Part shown: positions 27,512 to 35,685 of the stretch, piece by piece
Layout: each line of letters starts with the position of its first letter
Numbering within the stretch: the first letter of the stretch is position 1
Assembly (NCBI GenBank): GCA_017302835.1
Contig: JAFLCC010000009.1
Span: 103,733 to 167,732, forward strand
DNA: 64,000 nucleotides
Reading direction: 5' to 3'
Source of the DNA: Deltaproteobacteria bacterium
GTDB taxonomy: Bacteria; Bdellovibrionota; Bdellovibrionia; Bdellovibrionales; Bdellovibrionaceae
Position numbers and translations under genes: made by a program
Notes under the pieces: model-generated
Database searches by the model: none
The model's input: the letters and a program-made list of their open reading frames with translations, nothing else
Told to the model about the DNA's origin: nothing

Positions 27512-28930
27512 TTGCAGTTTACAACAATTGAGTTCGCTCTGTTCTTTATTCTTATTTTTTATGTGAGTTGGGAGTTTTATTACTACTCAACTTTAAGAAA
27601 AGTATTTTTGCTTTTCGCTTCCTATTTGTTTTACGCTTCCTTGGATTATGCATTTCTACCTTTGTTAATACTTTGCCCAGCATTAAACTTTTTTTTTGGT
27701 CTTTGGATTGGTGTCGAAGAAAATTTAACAGTAAAAAAATGGATTCTGATATTTACTATTAGTTGCAATCTGGTGATGCTAGGTATGTTTAAATATTACG
27801 ATTTTATTCTTGAAAACATAATGAATCTGGTTGGCTTTCACTTTTTCAATATTTCTGCTGAGCAAGTACCTTACATGAATTTCGTTCTGCCACTTGGAAT
27901 TTCATTCTTTACTTTTCAGGGAATTAGCTACTTAATTGACATTTATAGAGGTGATTTGAGTCATAAGAATTCAATTCTCGACGTCATGTTATTTATTTCT
28001 TTTTTCCCACATTTAATGGCAGGCCCTATTGTCAAAGCCAACGAATTTATCCCCCAATTAAAAAACAGAGTAGATCCCACCAAGATTCCCATCTACTATT
28101 CACTTTTTATGATTCTATTAGGATTATTCAAAAAAATTGTTATCGCTAGCTATCTTGGGACAGATATCGTTGATCCAATTTTTGAAAATCCTAGCTTATA
28201 TTCAAGTAGTGATATTCTTTTTGGTGTTTATTCCTATGCGATTCAGATTTATTGCGATTTTAGTGCCTATAGTGATCTGGCCATCGCCTTTGCGGGATTG
28301 TTGGGCTATGAATTTCCTATCAACTTCGATCAGCCCTACAGAGCAACGTCTCTTCAAGATTTTTGGCGAAGATGGCATATTTCATTAAGTACATGGCTTC
28401 GTGATTACTTATATAAGCCCCTTGGGGGAAGTAAGTTAGGGAATATAAAAACCTATCGCAATGTTTTTATTACCATGCTCCTTGGTGGGCTTTGGCATGG
28501 GGCCTCTTGGAATTTTATCTTTTGGGGTTTTCTTCACGGTTTGGGATTAATCTTTGAAAAATACTTTCAATTTAATACTAAAATTAATCGGGGTTTCATC
28601 ATTAAATCACTTAAAACAATTCTAGTATTTCATTTCGTATGTTTTGCTTGGATTTTTTTTCGATCCCCAACGTTAGATAAAGTGATGGAGTTATTCGGTG
28701 GGTTATTTAAATTTGATATGCAAGCGAAAAAGGTCAGTTTTTTTTATGCACTCCTATTGACGACGGGAATAGCCTTTCATTTTGTGAAGCCCTTAAAATT
28801 ATGGAGCTTTCCAGAAATTATTTTTAAAAAACCAAGACTGATTTTTGCTTTAGCTGTTAGTATTGTAATTACTATTATTTCAACGCTATCACCAGAAGGA
28901 GTTGCCCCATTTATTTACTTTAGATTTTAA
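27512..28930 (+). CDS. MBOAT-family O-acyltransferase, AlgI/PatA-like
   Basis: A 472-residue polytopic inner-membrane protein of the MBOAT family, which moves acetyl groups across the membrane for O-acetylation of polysaccharide or peptidoglycan. Hallmarks: FPHLMAGPIVKANEF, DFSAYSDLAIAFAGLLGY, FWRRWHISLSTWLRDY (His289) and LGGLWHGASWNFIFWG with catalytic His329. The start is TTG 27512 with AGGGAG five bases upstream. Two SGNH-type genes follow (40 bases, then an 8-base overlap), the arrangement of AlgI/AlgJ/AlgX and PatA/PatB systems. No polysaccharide synthase is in the window, so the acceptor is unknown. Confidence 0.9.
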   Translation: MQFTTIEFALFFILIFYVSWEFYYYSTLRKVFLLFASYLFYASLDYAFLPLLILCPALNFFFGLWIGVEENLTVKKWILIFTISCNLVMLGMFKYYDFILENIMNLVGFHFFNISAEQVPYMNFVLPLGISFFTFQGISYLIDIYRGDLSHKNSILDVMLFISFFPHLMAGPIVKANEFIPQLKNRVDPTKIPIYYSLFMILLGLFKKIVIASYLGTDIVDPIFENPSLYSSSDILFGVYSYAIQIYCDFSAYSDLAIAFAGLLGYEFPINFDQPYRATSLQDFWRRWHISLSTWLRDYLYKPLGGSKLGNIKTYRNVFITMLLGGLWHGASWNFIFWGFLHGLGLIFEKYFQFNTKINRGFIIKSLKTILVFHFVCFAWIFFRSPTLDKVMELFGGLFKFDMQAKKVSFFYALLLTTGIAFHFVKPLKLWSFPEIIFKKPRLIFALAVSIVITIISTLSPEGVAPFIYFRF

Positions 28931-28969
28931 AAATAAATATAAATTTAAACTAAATAGAATGGAAAATAA

Positions 28970-29986
28970 ATGGAAATTAAAAAAGTATATTTAAATAAAA
29001 ATAAATCTTGGATGGTAATTGTTTTTATCATGCTTTATTCATTTTTGTTAAATTTAGAAGGATTGTATCATTGGGCTCAGCAAAAATCTATTTCAAAGAC
29101 TTCAATCGTATTGATAAAGTTAGCAGAAGCTTTTAATTTTTTAGGAGAGGAATCAGGAATAAATGGCTTTAGAGCTATTTTAAAAAACGAATTTACTGAC
29201 TTAAAAAATGTTCAAATTTATAGTCTAGTTAATAGCAAAGAAAATCATCAACAAAGAAATCTAGCAGAAATTAATACCAATAAGGGAGAAGAGTTTTCAT
29301 TAATTCCCACTTTTATTGAAAATAATAATTTTAAAAAGGAGCCGGATGAGGAATCAGAATCAGAAAAAGCAGGAAAGGTTTTATTAATTGGTGACTCCAT
29401 TTTGAAGTCAGGTTTACAAATGCATATGCAAAATTTAATTATTAAAAGTAATCAAAAAGCAGAAGTAGAAGTGAAGTCACAGTCTGGTACAGGTTTGTCT
29501 CGACCTGAAATATTTGATTGGGTAAATTATGTGAATTCACTTCAGGAAGACTATGAGGCTATTTACATATTTTTAGGTACAAATGATGCTCAAAATATCC
29601 TAAATGAAAAAAAGATTATGACTTTTGGATCGGACAGTTGGAAAAAAGAATATGCTAAAAAAATTATTAACATCATTGAAAACAGCTGTAAAAAGTCACA
29701 AAAAGTTTTTTGGGTGGGAACTTTAAAAATGAAATCTGAAAATTTTGATAAGAAAATGTCGTTATTAAATTCACATGCTAAAAAGACAATAGAGTCAAGT
29801 TCCTCTTGTGCAAAGTATGTCAATGTTGAAAGCTGGCTCACGGCAAAATCAAAATACGCTGATCATCTTAATATTGATAAAAAATCCGTTCGCGTTCGAA
29901 TGGAGGATGGTATTCATTTATCATTTAAAGGAGCTCAAATCTTTTCAAAAAAACTTTTAGAGACGGTAACTTCTCGATATGATTGA
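28970..29986 (+). CDS. membrane-anchored SGNH-hydrolase-like acetyltransferase partner
   Basis: A 338-residue protein with an N-terminal membrane anchor (about residues 13-30) and a periplasmic SGNH domain from about residue 135. Catalytic-type residues: GDSILKSG with Ser143, FLGTNDAQ with Asn, and EDGIHLS with Asp313 and His316. A charged, Glu-rich linker (EEESESEK) lies before the domain. In AlgI/PatA systems such a protein transfers the acetyl group from the MBOAT to the glycan, so acetyl transfer outside the membrane is inferred. Overlaps the next SGNH gene by 8 bases. Confidence 0.82.
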   Translation: MEIKKVYLNKNKSWMVIVFIMLYSFLLNLEGLYHWAQQKSISKTSIVLIKLAEAFNFLGEESGINGFRAILKNEFTDLKNVQIYSLVNSKENHQQRNLAEINTNKGEEFSLIPTFIENNNFKKEPDEESESEKAGKVLLIGDSILKSGLQMHMQNLIIKSNQKAEVEVKSQSGTGLSRPEIFDWVNYVNSLQEDYEAIYIFLGTNDAQNILNEKKIMTFGSDSWKKEYAKKIINIIENSCKKSQKVFWVGTLKMKSENFDKKMSLLNSHAKKTIESSSSCAKYVNVESWLTAKSKYADHLNIDKKSVRVRMEDGIHLSFKGAQIFSKKLLETVTSRYD

Positions 29987-30635
29987 TAGAAATCTGAAAA
30001 TGGACATCATTTATTTGGGTGATTCCCATTCAGTGATGGAAATGGGGAAATGTTTACTGAAAAGAATGATCGGATATTTTGACTCTAAAAATATTAGAAG
30101 TGATATTTATTTTTATGCAATAACGGGTTGTACTTTTTTAGATTGGTTTAATGAAAAACAATGGGTTTACCGAATTGCAAATTATACATATACACCTGAA
30201 ACTCATGGTGTAAAATCGACGGAAGCAGTTAACATAAGTATTTGGAATAAAATTCATTTTACAAATCCGCAGATATTAATTTTAGCACTTGGAAGTAATG
30301 ATTTTCTTATAAATGGAGATCATTTTTCAGAATATCTCTCGGAGGTTGAAAATAAACTCGATCTTATTCTTGAGCGCTTTAAGGAAATTCAGATTGTCTG
30401 GATCCTTCCTCCTGAATTTCCATTTTTTCCAAAGTTTGATTTATTAAGGAAAGCTTTGAGGCACATGCTTTCCTCTAAAGCTAGAGTTGATATTGTAGAT
30501 TTGAAAGGGCATTTCCCTGATCAAGAGGACCAAATTCATTTTAATAAAGTTAAAGGAAATATTTTTGGAGAACAAATATATTTAAACTTAGAACTCATTT
30601 TGGACAAAGTGACTAGTCGTTGGAAGGTACTCTAA
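29979..30635 (+). CDS. second SGNH-hydrolase-like protein
   Basis: A 218-residue protein starting inside the preceding gene. Motifs of the SGNH fold: IIYLGDSHSVMEMG (Ser16), LALGSNDF, and a terminal DQIHF that may supply Asp/His. No signal peptide or membrane segment is seen, so either it is cytoplasmic or its secretion signal has been missed because of the start; the first residues MIDRNLKM are strongly polar. Partner of the MBOAT/SGNH pair by operon. Could remove or transfer acetyl groups; I cannot decide. Confidence 0.75.
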   Translation: MIDRNLKMDIIYLGDSHSVMEMGKCLLKRMIGYFDSKNIRSDIYFYAITGCTFLDWFNEKQWVYRIANYTYTPETHGVKSTEAVNISIWNKIHFTNPQILILALGSNDFLINGDHFSEYLSEVENKLDLILERFKEIQIVWILPPEFPFFPKFDLLRKALRHMLSSKARVDIVDLKGHFPDQEDQIHFNKVKGNIFGEQIYLNLELILDKVTSRWKVL

Positions 30636-30735
30636 AAGGGGATTCCAGGTCGAAATATTGCATCAGCAAATTCTAATTGTTCTTAAGGTGTATAGCCTTT
30701 TACAGATCCGCCAGTTGAAACTTTAAGGAACTCAA

Positions 30736-32295
30736 GTGAATGTAGGCAATAGAAACACAGATATGAATGCAGATTCTTATGTGAATAATATATTAAACTC
30801 AATTTTTCATTTATCTAGTTTTAGAAAAGGTCAGAAAGAGATTATTAGTTCCGTATTAGATCAACAGGATATTTTAGCCGTTTTGCCTACAGGTGGAGGT
30901 AAATCACTGTGTTATCAATTGCCTGCAGTCATTTTAAATAAATTAGCTATTGTTATTTGTCCGTTAATTGCATTGATGAAAGATCAAGTTGCAGCACTTC
31001 AAGAAAAAAATATTCCTTCTGCCTGCTTGTATTCTGGACAAGACTTGTTTGAAAAAAAATCTATTTTCTATCAAATTTCAATAAATGAGACATTTATTCT
31101 TTATCTATCTCCGGAGAGAGTTCTAAAGCCTGGGTTTCAAAAGTGGATTCAGTCAAAATCTATTTCCTTATTTGCTATTGATGAAGCTCATTGCGTTTCC
31201 CAATGGGGGCATGATTTCAGATCAGACTATGGAATGCTGGGAATTTTAAAAAAACTGAAACCAGAAGTTCCTATTTTAGCACTGACTGCTTCAGCTACGC
31301 CCATTGTTCTTCAGGATATAAAAAAACAATTGGAACTAAAGAGCCCTAAGAAAATGGTTTATGGTTTTTATAGGCCAAACCTCTTTTATCAAGTTACCGA
31401 ATGTGCCCACGCTGAAAGCAAGTTTCACCTGCTATTAACAGCTTTAAAAAAAGCACCCCAAGGCAGAGTTCTTATATACTGTGGTACAAGAAAGACGACG
31501 GAGGAGTTAACTGAAAATTTATTAAAAATGTTTAATAATGTGAATTTCTATCATGCAGGTTTGTCTCCTCAGTCTAGGAATCAAATTCAGGAAGATTATT
31601 ACTTAGGGAAAACAAGAATTTTAATTGCCACAAATGCCTTTGGAATGGGTATTGACCAGCCAGATGTGCGGTTAGTCGTTCATTATCAGATGCCTGCTAA
31701 TATTGATGCTCTTTACCAGGAAATGGGAAGAGCTGGCAGAGATGGTAAGGATTCAACATGTTTATTGTTGTATTCAAAGAAAGACAAAGGATTGCAGTCG
31801 TTCTTTATTCAGAGTTCAGAGGTTAATCAAGAAATTAAAATTAATCGATGGCGGAATCTGGATGCGATCGTGGAATATGCTGAAGGAAGTGAGTGCCGGC
31901 ATTCTGAAATTTTAACTTATTTTAAAGACTCACAAAGGATAGAAAAATGTGGGCATTGTGATAACTGTGATCCTCATTCTGATCGGAGAATTGTTTATAA
32001 CCACAAACATGAAATAAATTTTAAAGCGAAATCAAAAAAAGCAAAGGCAAACAATGACTTTATTTTAAATGAAAAACAGGAATATTGTTTTCAGCAATTA
32101 AAGGAGTGGAGAAAAATAAAAGCAAAGGAATTAGATGTTCCAGCGTTTATCATTTTTGGAGACCAGACATTAAGAAACATAGTTGTTAAGCTGCCGCAAA
32201 ACGAAAAAGAGTTACTAGCTGTTCATGGTATGGGCGAAAGTAAAATCAAAAACTTTTCTAAAGATATTCTTAAACTCTTAAGTGAATTTTTTTAG
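30736..32295 (+). CDS. recQ: RecQ-family DNA helicase, short form
   Basis: A 519-residue 3'-5' superfamily 2 helicase for recombination and fork repair. Motifs: PTGGGKSLCYQLPA (Walker A Lys56), IDEAHCVSQWGHDFRSDY, LTASAT, ATNAFGMGIDQPDV and QEMGRAGRDG. The zinc-binding subdomain follows (CRHSEILTYF, CGHCDNC), and the C-terminus is an HRDC domain (LKEWRKIKAKE through HGMGESKIKNF). Only about 37 residues separate the last zinc cysteine from HRDC, so the winged-helix part of the usual RQC is missing. The start is GTG 30736 with AAGGA six bases upstream. The stop TAG is the first triplet of a palindrome-family copy. Confidence 0.92.
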   Translation: MNVGNRNTDMNADSYVNNILNSIFHLSSFRKGQKEIISSVLDQQDILAVLPTGGGKSLCYQLPAVILNKLAIVICPLIALMKDQVAALQEKNIPSACLYSGQDLFEKKSIFYQISINETFILYLSPERVLKPGFQKWIQSKSISLFAIDEAHCVSQWGHDFRSDYGMLGILKKLKPEVPILALTASATPIVLQDIKKQLELKSPKKMVYGFYRPNLFYQVTECAHAESKFHLLLTALKKAPQGRVLIYCGTRKTTEELTENLLKMFNNVNFYHAGLSPQSRNQIQEDYYLGKTRILIATNAFGMGIDQPDVRLVVHYQMPANIDALYQEMGRAGRDGKDSTCLLLYSKKDKGLQSFFIQSSEVNQEIKINRWRNLDAIVEYAEGSECRHSEILTYFKDSQRIEKCGHCDNCDPHSDRRIVYNHKHEINFKAKSKKAKANNDFILNEKQEYCFQQLKEWRKIKAKELDVPAFIIFGDQTLRNIVVKLPQNEKELLAVHGMGESKIKNFSKDILKLLSEFF

Positions 32296-32320
32296 AGAGT
32301 GTTTGGAAAATCTTTTAAAA
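32293..32320. repeat. dispersed palindromic element, degraded copy
   Basis: TAGAGAGTGTTTGGAAAATC, beginning with the recQ stop codon TAG, followed by TTTTAAAAG. The left arm matches the family with a few changes; the right arm runs into the end of the convergent dcd gene and is poor. Lies between convergent genes like most copies. Confidence 0.6.
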
Positions 32321-32851
32321 GTTATTTTTCCACATCATGGATTCAACGGGAATGGGAGTTTTTTCATTGTACTTTGCAGAAGATTTTTTATTATAAGGAG
32401 TTAAAATTTCCCCAGAAACATCAAAATAAATTATTTGTCCAATAGGCATTTTATAATAAACTTTAACTGGTTTTTTTACAGATATCTCGAGAGTCCAATA
32501 GTTGCAAAATCCAACGTCCCCTTTACCTGCAGTTGCGTGAATATCAATACCCAATCGTCCAACAGAAGATTTGCCCTCTAGAAAAGGAACGTGCGCCAAG
32601 GACTCGGTATACTCAAGGGTTACTCCAAGATAAAAATTTTCAGGAGTAAGAACATAGCCGTTTTCGGGAATTTCAAAAGTGGTGATTAAGTTATGGCTCT
32701 TTGCGTCCAAAATGGGATCTTTATAAATCCCAAGTGTTTTTCCAAGGTGAACATCATAGCTGTTTGATCCTAGACATTCTTTTGAGAAGGGTAATATTTT
32801 AATGAAACCTAGATCCATATTTTCTAGGATCTTTTGGTCGCTTAAAATCAT
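32315..32851 (-). CDS. dcd: dCTP deaminase
   Basis: A 178-residue dCTP deaminase/dUTPase-fold enzyme that makes dUTP from dCTP for thymidylate synthesis. Signature segment LEGKSSVGRLGIDIHATAGKGD with the serine and arginine that bind phosphates, then the glutamate of YWTLEISV in the position of the catalytic general base. C-terminal GQIIYFDVSGE completes the fold. Deaminase versus bifunctional deaminase-dUTPase cannot be settled by eye. Three bases after rpmG, so the pair is one transcript. A weak AGGA sits two bases before ATG. Confidence 0.93.
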   Translation of the reverse strand: MILSDQKILENMDLGFIKILPFSKECLGSNSYDVHLGKTLGIYKDPILDAKSHNLITTFEIPENGYVLTPENFYLGVTLEYTESLAHVPFLEGKSSVGRLGIDIHATAGKGDVGFCNYWTLEISVKKPVKVYYKMPIGQIIYFDVSGEILTPYNKKSSAKYNEKTPIPVESMMWKNNF

Positions 32852-32854
32852 TTC

Positions 32855-33034
32855 CTATTTAGTTTCTCTATGAAGAGTGTGTTTTTTTAGATTAGGGTTA
32901 TATTTTTTTAACTCTAATCTGCCAGGAGTTTTTTGTTTATTTTTTGTAGTTGTGTACCTAGAAACCGTTTTCCCGAGGGGTCTAGCTTCAGTACATTCTA
33001 AAGTGACGATGATTCTTCCTGATTTTTTTGCCAT
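32855..33034 (-). CDS. rpmG: 50S ribosomal protein L33
   Basis: Large-subunit protein bL33, 59 residues, with [12 protein letters not shown] at the start and [22 protein letters not shown] at the end. The zinc-binding cysteine pairs are missing (one lone cysteine), so it is the zinc-independent (C-minus) form. The start ATG 33034 has GGAG five bases upstream; the longer reading frame to 33064 adds ten residues unlike any L33. Directly followed by dcd. A single rpmG in the window is ordinary. Confidence 0.96.
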   Translation of the reverse strand: MAKKSGRIIVTLECTEARPLGKTVSRYTTTKNKQKTPGRLELKKYNPNLKKHTLHRETK

Positions 33035-33312
33035 GTGATCTCCAAAATTTAAACAAAATTCCATGCATAACTATCAAATTTGACAAAGAAAGGCAACTAT
33101 AATGTGCTTGAACAGCAAATTTCGTAGTAATGTAAGTGGATGCCAAAATGTATAAATTTCAAATCTAGTACAGGCCATTATATAAAAAAAGAAGTGAAGT
33201 GAAGGACGTGTGAATGCTCAGACAATGAGCATCGTTTGGAATTCTCTCGGCTTGTTCCTAGGCAAGAAGTTATGTAGGATTTTAAATAGTTGTCATAGTA
33301 ATTGGAGGTTCG

Positions 33313-33720
33313 GTGTTTGCCATAAATACGAGGATATTAATAATTGATGATATGCCTTCAATCAGAGAGTTGGTTAGAGGTCAGTTAAGAAGTATGGGAT
33401 TTGTGGATATTGTTGAAGCGGAAGACGGAGAATTGGGATGGAGGCTTATTGAGGAAAAATACAGCGAGGCCAATCCTTTTCAATTAGTCATTTCAGATTG
33501 GAACATGCCTAATTTGAAAGGCCTGGATTTGCTAAAAAGGGTACGAAGTAAAACTCAGTTTGCGGGTTTGCCATTTATTTTACTGACCTCAGAAGCAGAA
33601 AGGGACCAAGTTACGGAAGCTGTTATGGCAGGAGTTTCACAATATATAGTAAAGCCTTTTTCAGGAAGAACCTTTGAGGATAAACTAAAATCAGCCTATG
33701 CAAAACATCATAAAAAATAA
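33313..33720 (+). CDS. CheY-like single-domain response regulator
   Basis: A 135-residue receiver domain with no output domain. Phosphorylation site Asp62 (ISDWNMP), acidic pair Asp12-Asp13, Thr92 in LLTSEAE and Lys114 in YIVKPF are all present, so it is expected to be active as a phosphate acceptor. It resembles CheY (MGF..VEAEDG) more than Spo0F. The start is GTG 33313 with GGAGG four bases upstream. It converges with the Hpt/CheA-like kinase gene, which could be its phosphodonor, though no chemotaxis receptor or CheW is in the window. Confidence 0.92.
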   Translation: MFAINTRILIIDDMPSIRELVRGQLRSMGFVDIVEAEDGELGWRLIEEKYSEANPFQLVISDWNMPNLKGLDLLKRVRSKTQFAGLPFILLTSEAERDQVTEAVMAGVSQYIVKPFSGRTFEDKLKSAYAKHHKK

Positions 33721-33768
33721 AGTTGTATTTAGTAGGCTATAAAATGAGATTATCTATGCGACCATTGT

Positions 33769-35685
33769 CTATGCTGCCCTAGATAGAGAAAGGGGATTTG
33801 CAAAGGGCACTTGAATGATGAAGTGACTGTACGCGCCCACTTTGGATTCAATGCGAATCACTCCTCCAAGTGCCGTCACCTCAGCAAGCACCGCGTTCAT
33901 TCCCACTCCACGGCCACTGATTTCAGTGATGTCGTCTTTCGTTGAAAAAGACGAATCAAAAATTCTATAAATGATTTCGGCATCTGATTGCTGAGCCATA
34001 GGAGACTTCATTTTTAACAATTTTTCACGAATTTTATTTGGATCTATTCCTTGACCATCATCTTTGAGGGCAATCTGCAAACATTTTAAATTTGTATCGA
34101 CATTCTCAATTAGTGAAAAATTAATTTCAATTTGCCCACAAACGGGTTTACTTACCTTTATTCGATTCTCTGGCAATTCAATTCCATGATCTATAGAGTT
34201 CCGTAGGCAGTGGACGAGAACCTGAAACAGATAATCAAATTTATTTTTTGGAACAAGAATATTTTCGCCACTCATTTTAAGAGGAGAGATTTCTTTCTTT
34301 AACTGCTTGGCAGTTGAGCTGGTTACATTTTTAAAGTGAAGAACATGGTTACTAATGGTTTCATAGAGATATTTGTTTTCAAGAAAGTTTATTTGTTGAG
34401 TTGATGGTAACTGCTCGATGATTTTAAGAAAATCCGTTAATTCCATATCAATTCTTTTATCACTAGACGCAGGCATTGAGCCAAATATTTTATAATGATG
34501 AGCCGTAACGGACTTAAATGCTTCTTGAAGAGTAAATAAACAGTTCTGTAGTTGCTTTAATTCATGTTCGTTGGGGTTGCTTTTGATTGAAAGATAAAAT
34601 GACTCCATGTCATGACAAATAGTTTTAAGCTCAACAAAAGAAAAACTGGCAGCCCCGCCTTTTAAGGTATGAAGAATTCGGATAACCTCATCCGAATCAT
34701 TGACCTGAATAGTTTTAGCGAGAAGTTGAGATAATCTTTTGATTCCCTTTTCAGATTCATTATAGAAAAGCTCAGCTTGCTTTTTATGTTGAACTATTTT
34801 TAGAATGGCTTCAACTTGGGTTCTATCCTTTTCTGCCTGAATTTTTGCTTCCACAAGATCGGTAATATCACTAGCAACGCAGACAACGGCCTCAATGAGT
34901 TGAGACTCATTTCTGATTGGAAAATATTCAATGGAAACTTCCCTATTCAAGGAATGACGCCTCCGGGAGGGGCCTAAAGGTGTTAAGTCTTCGAAGGGAA
35001 GCATTTCGGAAAATAAAGTCAATAGCCAATTTTTAAAACCAAGAATTTTATCAGCTTCCACGTTTAATACATCCCATATAAACTTATAAGAGGGATCGCA
35101 TTCAATAATCTTTAAACAGGCCTTAGAATAAAATGGTAAACACTTGCCATCAGGATGAAAAACAAAAAAACCTTGATTAAGGCTGTCCAAAAGAGCTTTC
35201 ATCATTTTGTTAAGTGAGGTGATTTCCTTGGTTCTTTCGGCTACTAGTGATTCTAGTTGTTTAGAGTAGATTTCCAGTTGGATTTTTGCAATTTCTAAGT
35301 CATTGATAACTTTTTCTTTTTTTTCTAGCTCAGAACGGTATTTTTTTTGTAATCTTTCTTCGAGTGTAACGTCCCTAAAATAAACGAGCCATGAGTTATT
35401 GGAAAATAATTGAATCGTCAGTTGGGCTTTTCCCTCTTGAATTAGAACTGTAGAGAATTCGATTTCAATATAGGGAGTAGGATCCTTTATTGAACTTAAC
35501 TGGGTAAAAAGGTCGATGTTAGATTTGAACTGAAGAAGTTCAGTGAGAATTTTTTGCGATTTCACAATTTTTCGAATAGATAAACTGGTCAACTGACTGG
35601 CAGACTCATTACAATAAAGAACAATTAAGTCTTTATTAACTATAAATACAGGTTCTAATAGTGAATCAAAAACGTTCTCGTTCAT
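33769..35685 (-). CDS. CheA-like hybrid kinase: PAS, Hpt, HATPase
   Basis: A 638-residue soluble signalling protein. Order: a PAS-like sensor (1-110), a coiled coil (about 110-160), a second PAS (165-280), an Hpt domain with phospho-acceptor His339 (ILHTLKGGAASF), then a CheA-type ATPase: VHCLRNSIDHGIE (N box, Asn496), DDGQGIDP (543-546) and GRGVGMNAV (591). It ends directly after the ATPase, so the CheW-like P5 domain of CheA is absent and it is unlikely to couple to chemoreceptor arrays in the normal way. It overlaps the upstream FecR/Fn3 gene by four bases (ATGA), and the phosphate may go to the CheY-like protein at 33313 or the regulator at 40411. Confidence 0.88.
   Translation of the reverse strand: MNENVFDSLLEPVFIVNKDLIVLYCNESASQLTSLSIRKIVKSQKILTELLQFKSNIDLFTQLSSIKDPTPYIEIEFSTVLIQEGKAQLTIQLFSNNSWLVYFRDVTLEERLQKKYRSELEKKEKVINDLEIAKIQLEIYSKQLESLVAERTKEITSLNKMMKALLDSLNQGFFVFHPDGKCLPFYSKACLKIIECDPSYKFIWDVLNVEADKILGFKNWLLTLFSEMLPFEDLTPLGPSRRRHSLNREVSIEYFPIRNESQLIEAVVCVASDITDLVEAKIQAEKDRTQVEAILKIVQHKKQAELFYNESEKGIKRLSQLLAKTIQVNDSDEVIRILHTLKGGAASFSFVELKTICHDMESFYLSIKSNPNEHELKQLQNCLFTLQEAFKSVTAHHYKIFGSMPASSDKRIDMELTDFLKIIEQLPSTQQINFLENKYLYETISNHVLHFKNVTSSTAKQLKKEISPLKMSGENILVPKNKFDYLFQVLVHCLRNSIDHGIELPENRIKVSKPVCGQIEINFSLIENVDTNLKCLQIALKDDGQGIDPNKIREKLLKMKSPMAQQSDAEIIYRIFDSSFSTKDDITEISGRGVGMNAVLAEVTALGGVIRIESKVGAYSHFIIQVPFANPLSLSRAA

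Noticed and set aside
33035..33064. Ten-residue extension of rpmG
   Set aside because: L33 proteins begin with the AKKSGR-type segment, and the GGAG site is placed for ATG 33034.
33080..33103. TTGACA and TATAAT resembling a sigma-70 promoter
   Set aside because: The spacer is only 12 bases, far from the 16 to 18 needed, and no gene starts soon after on that strand.
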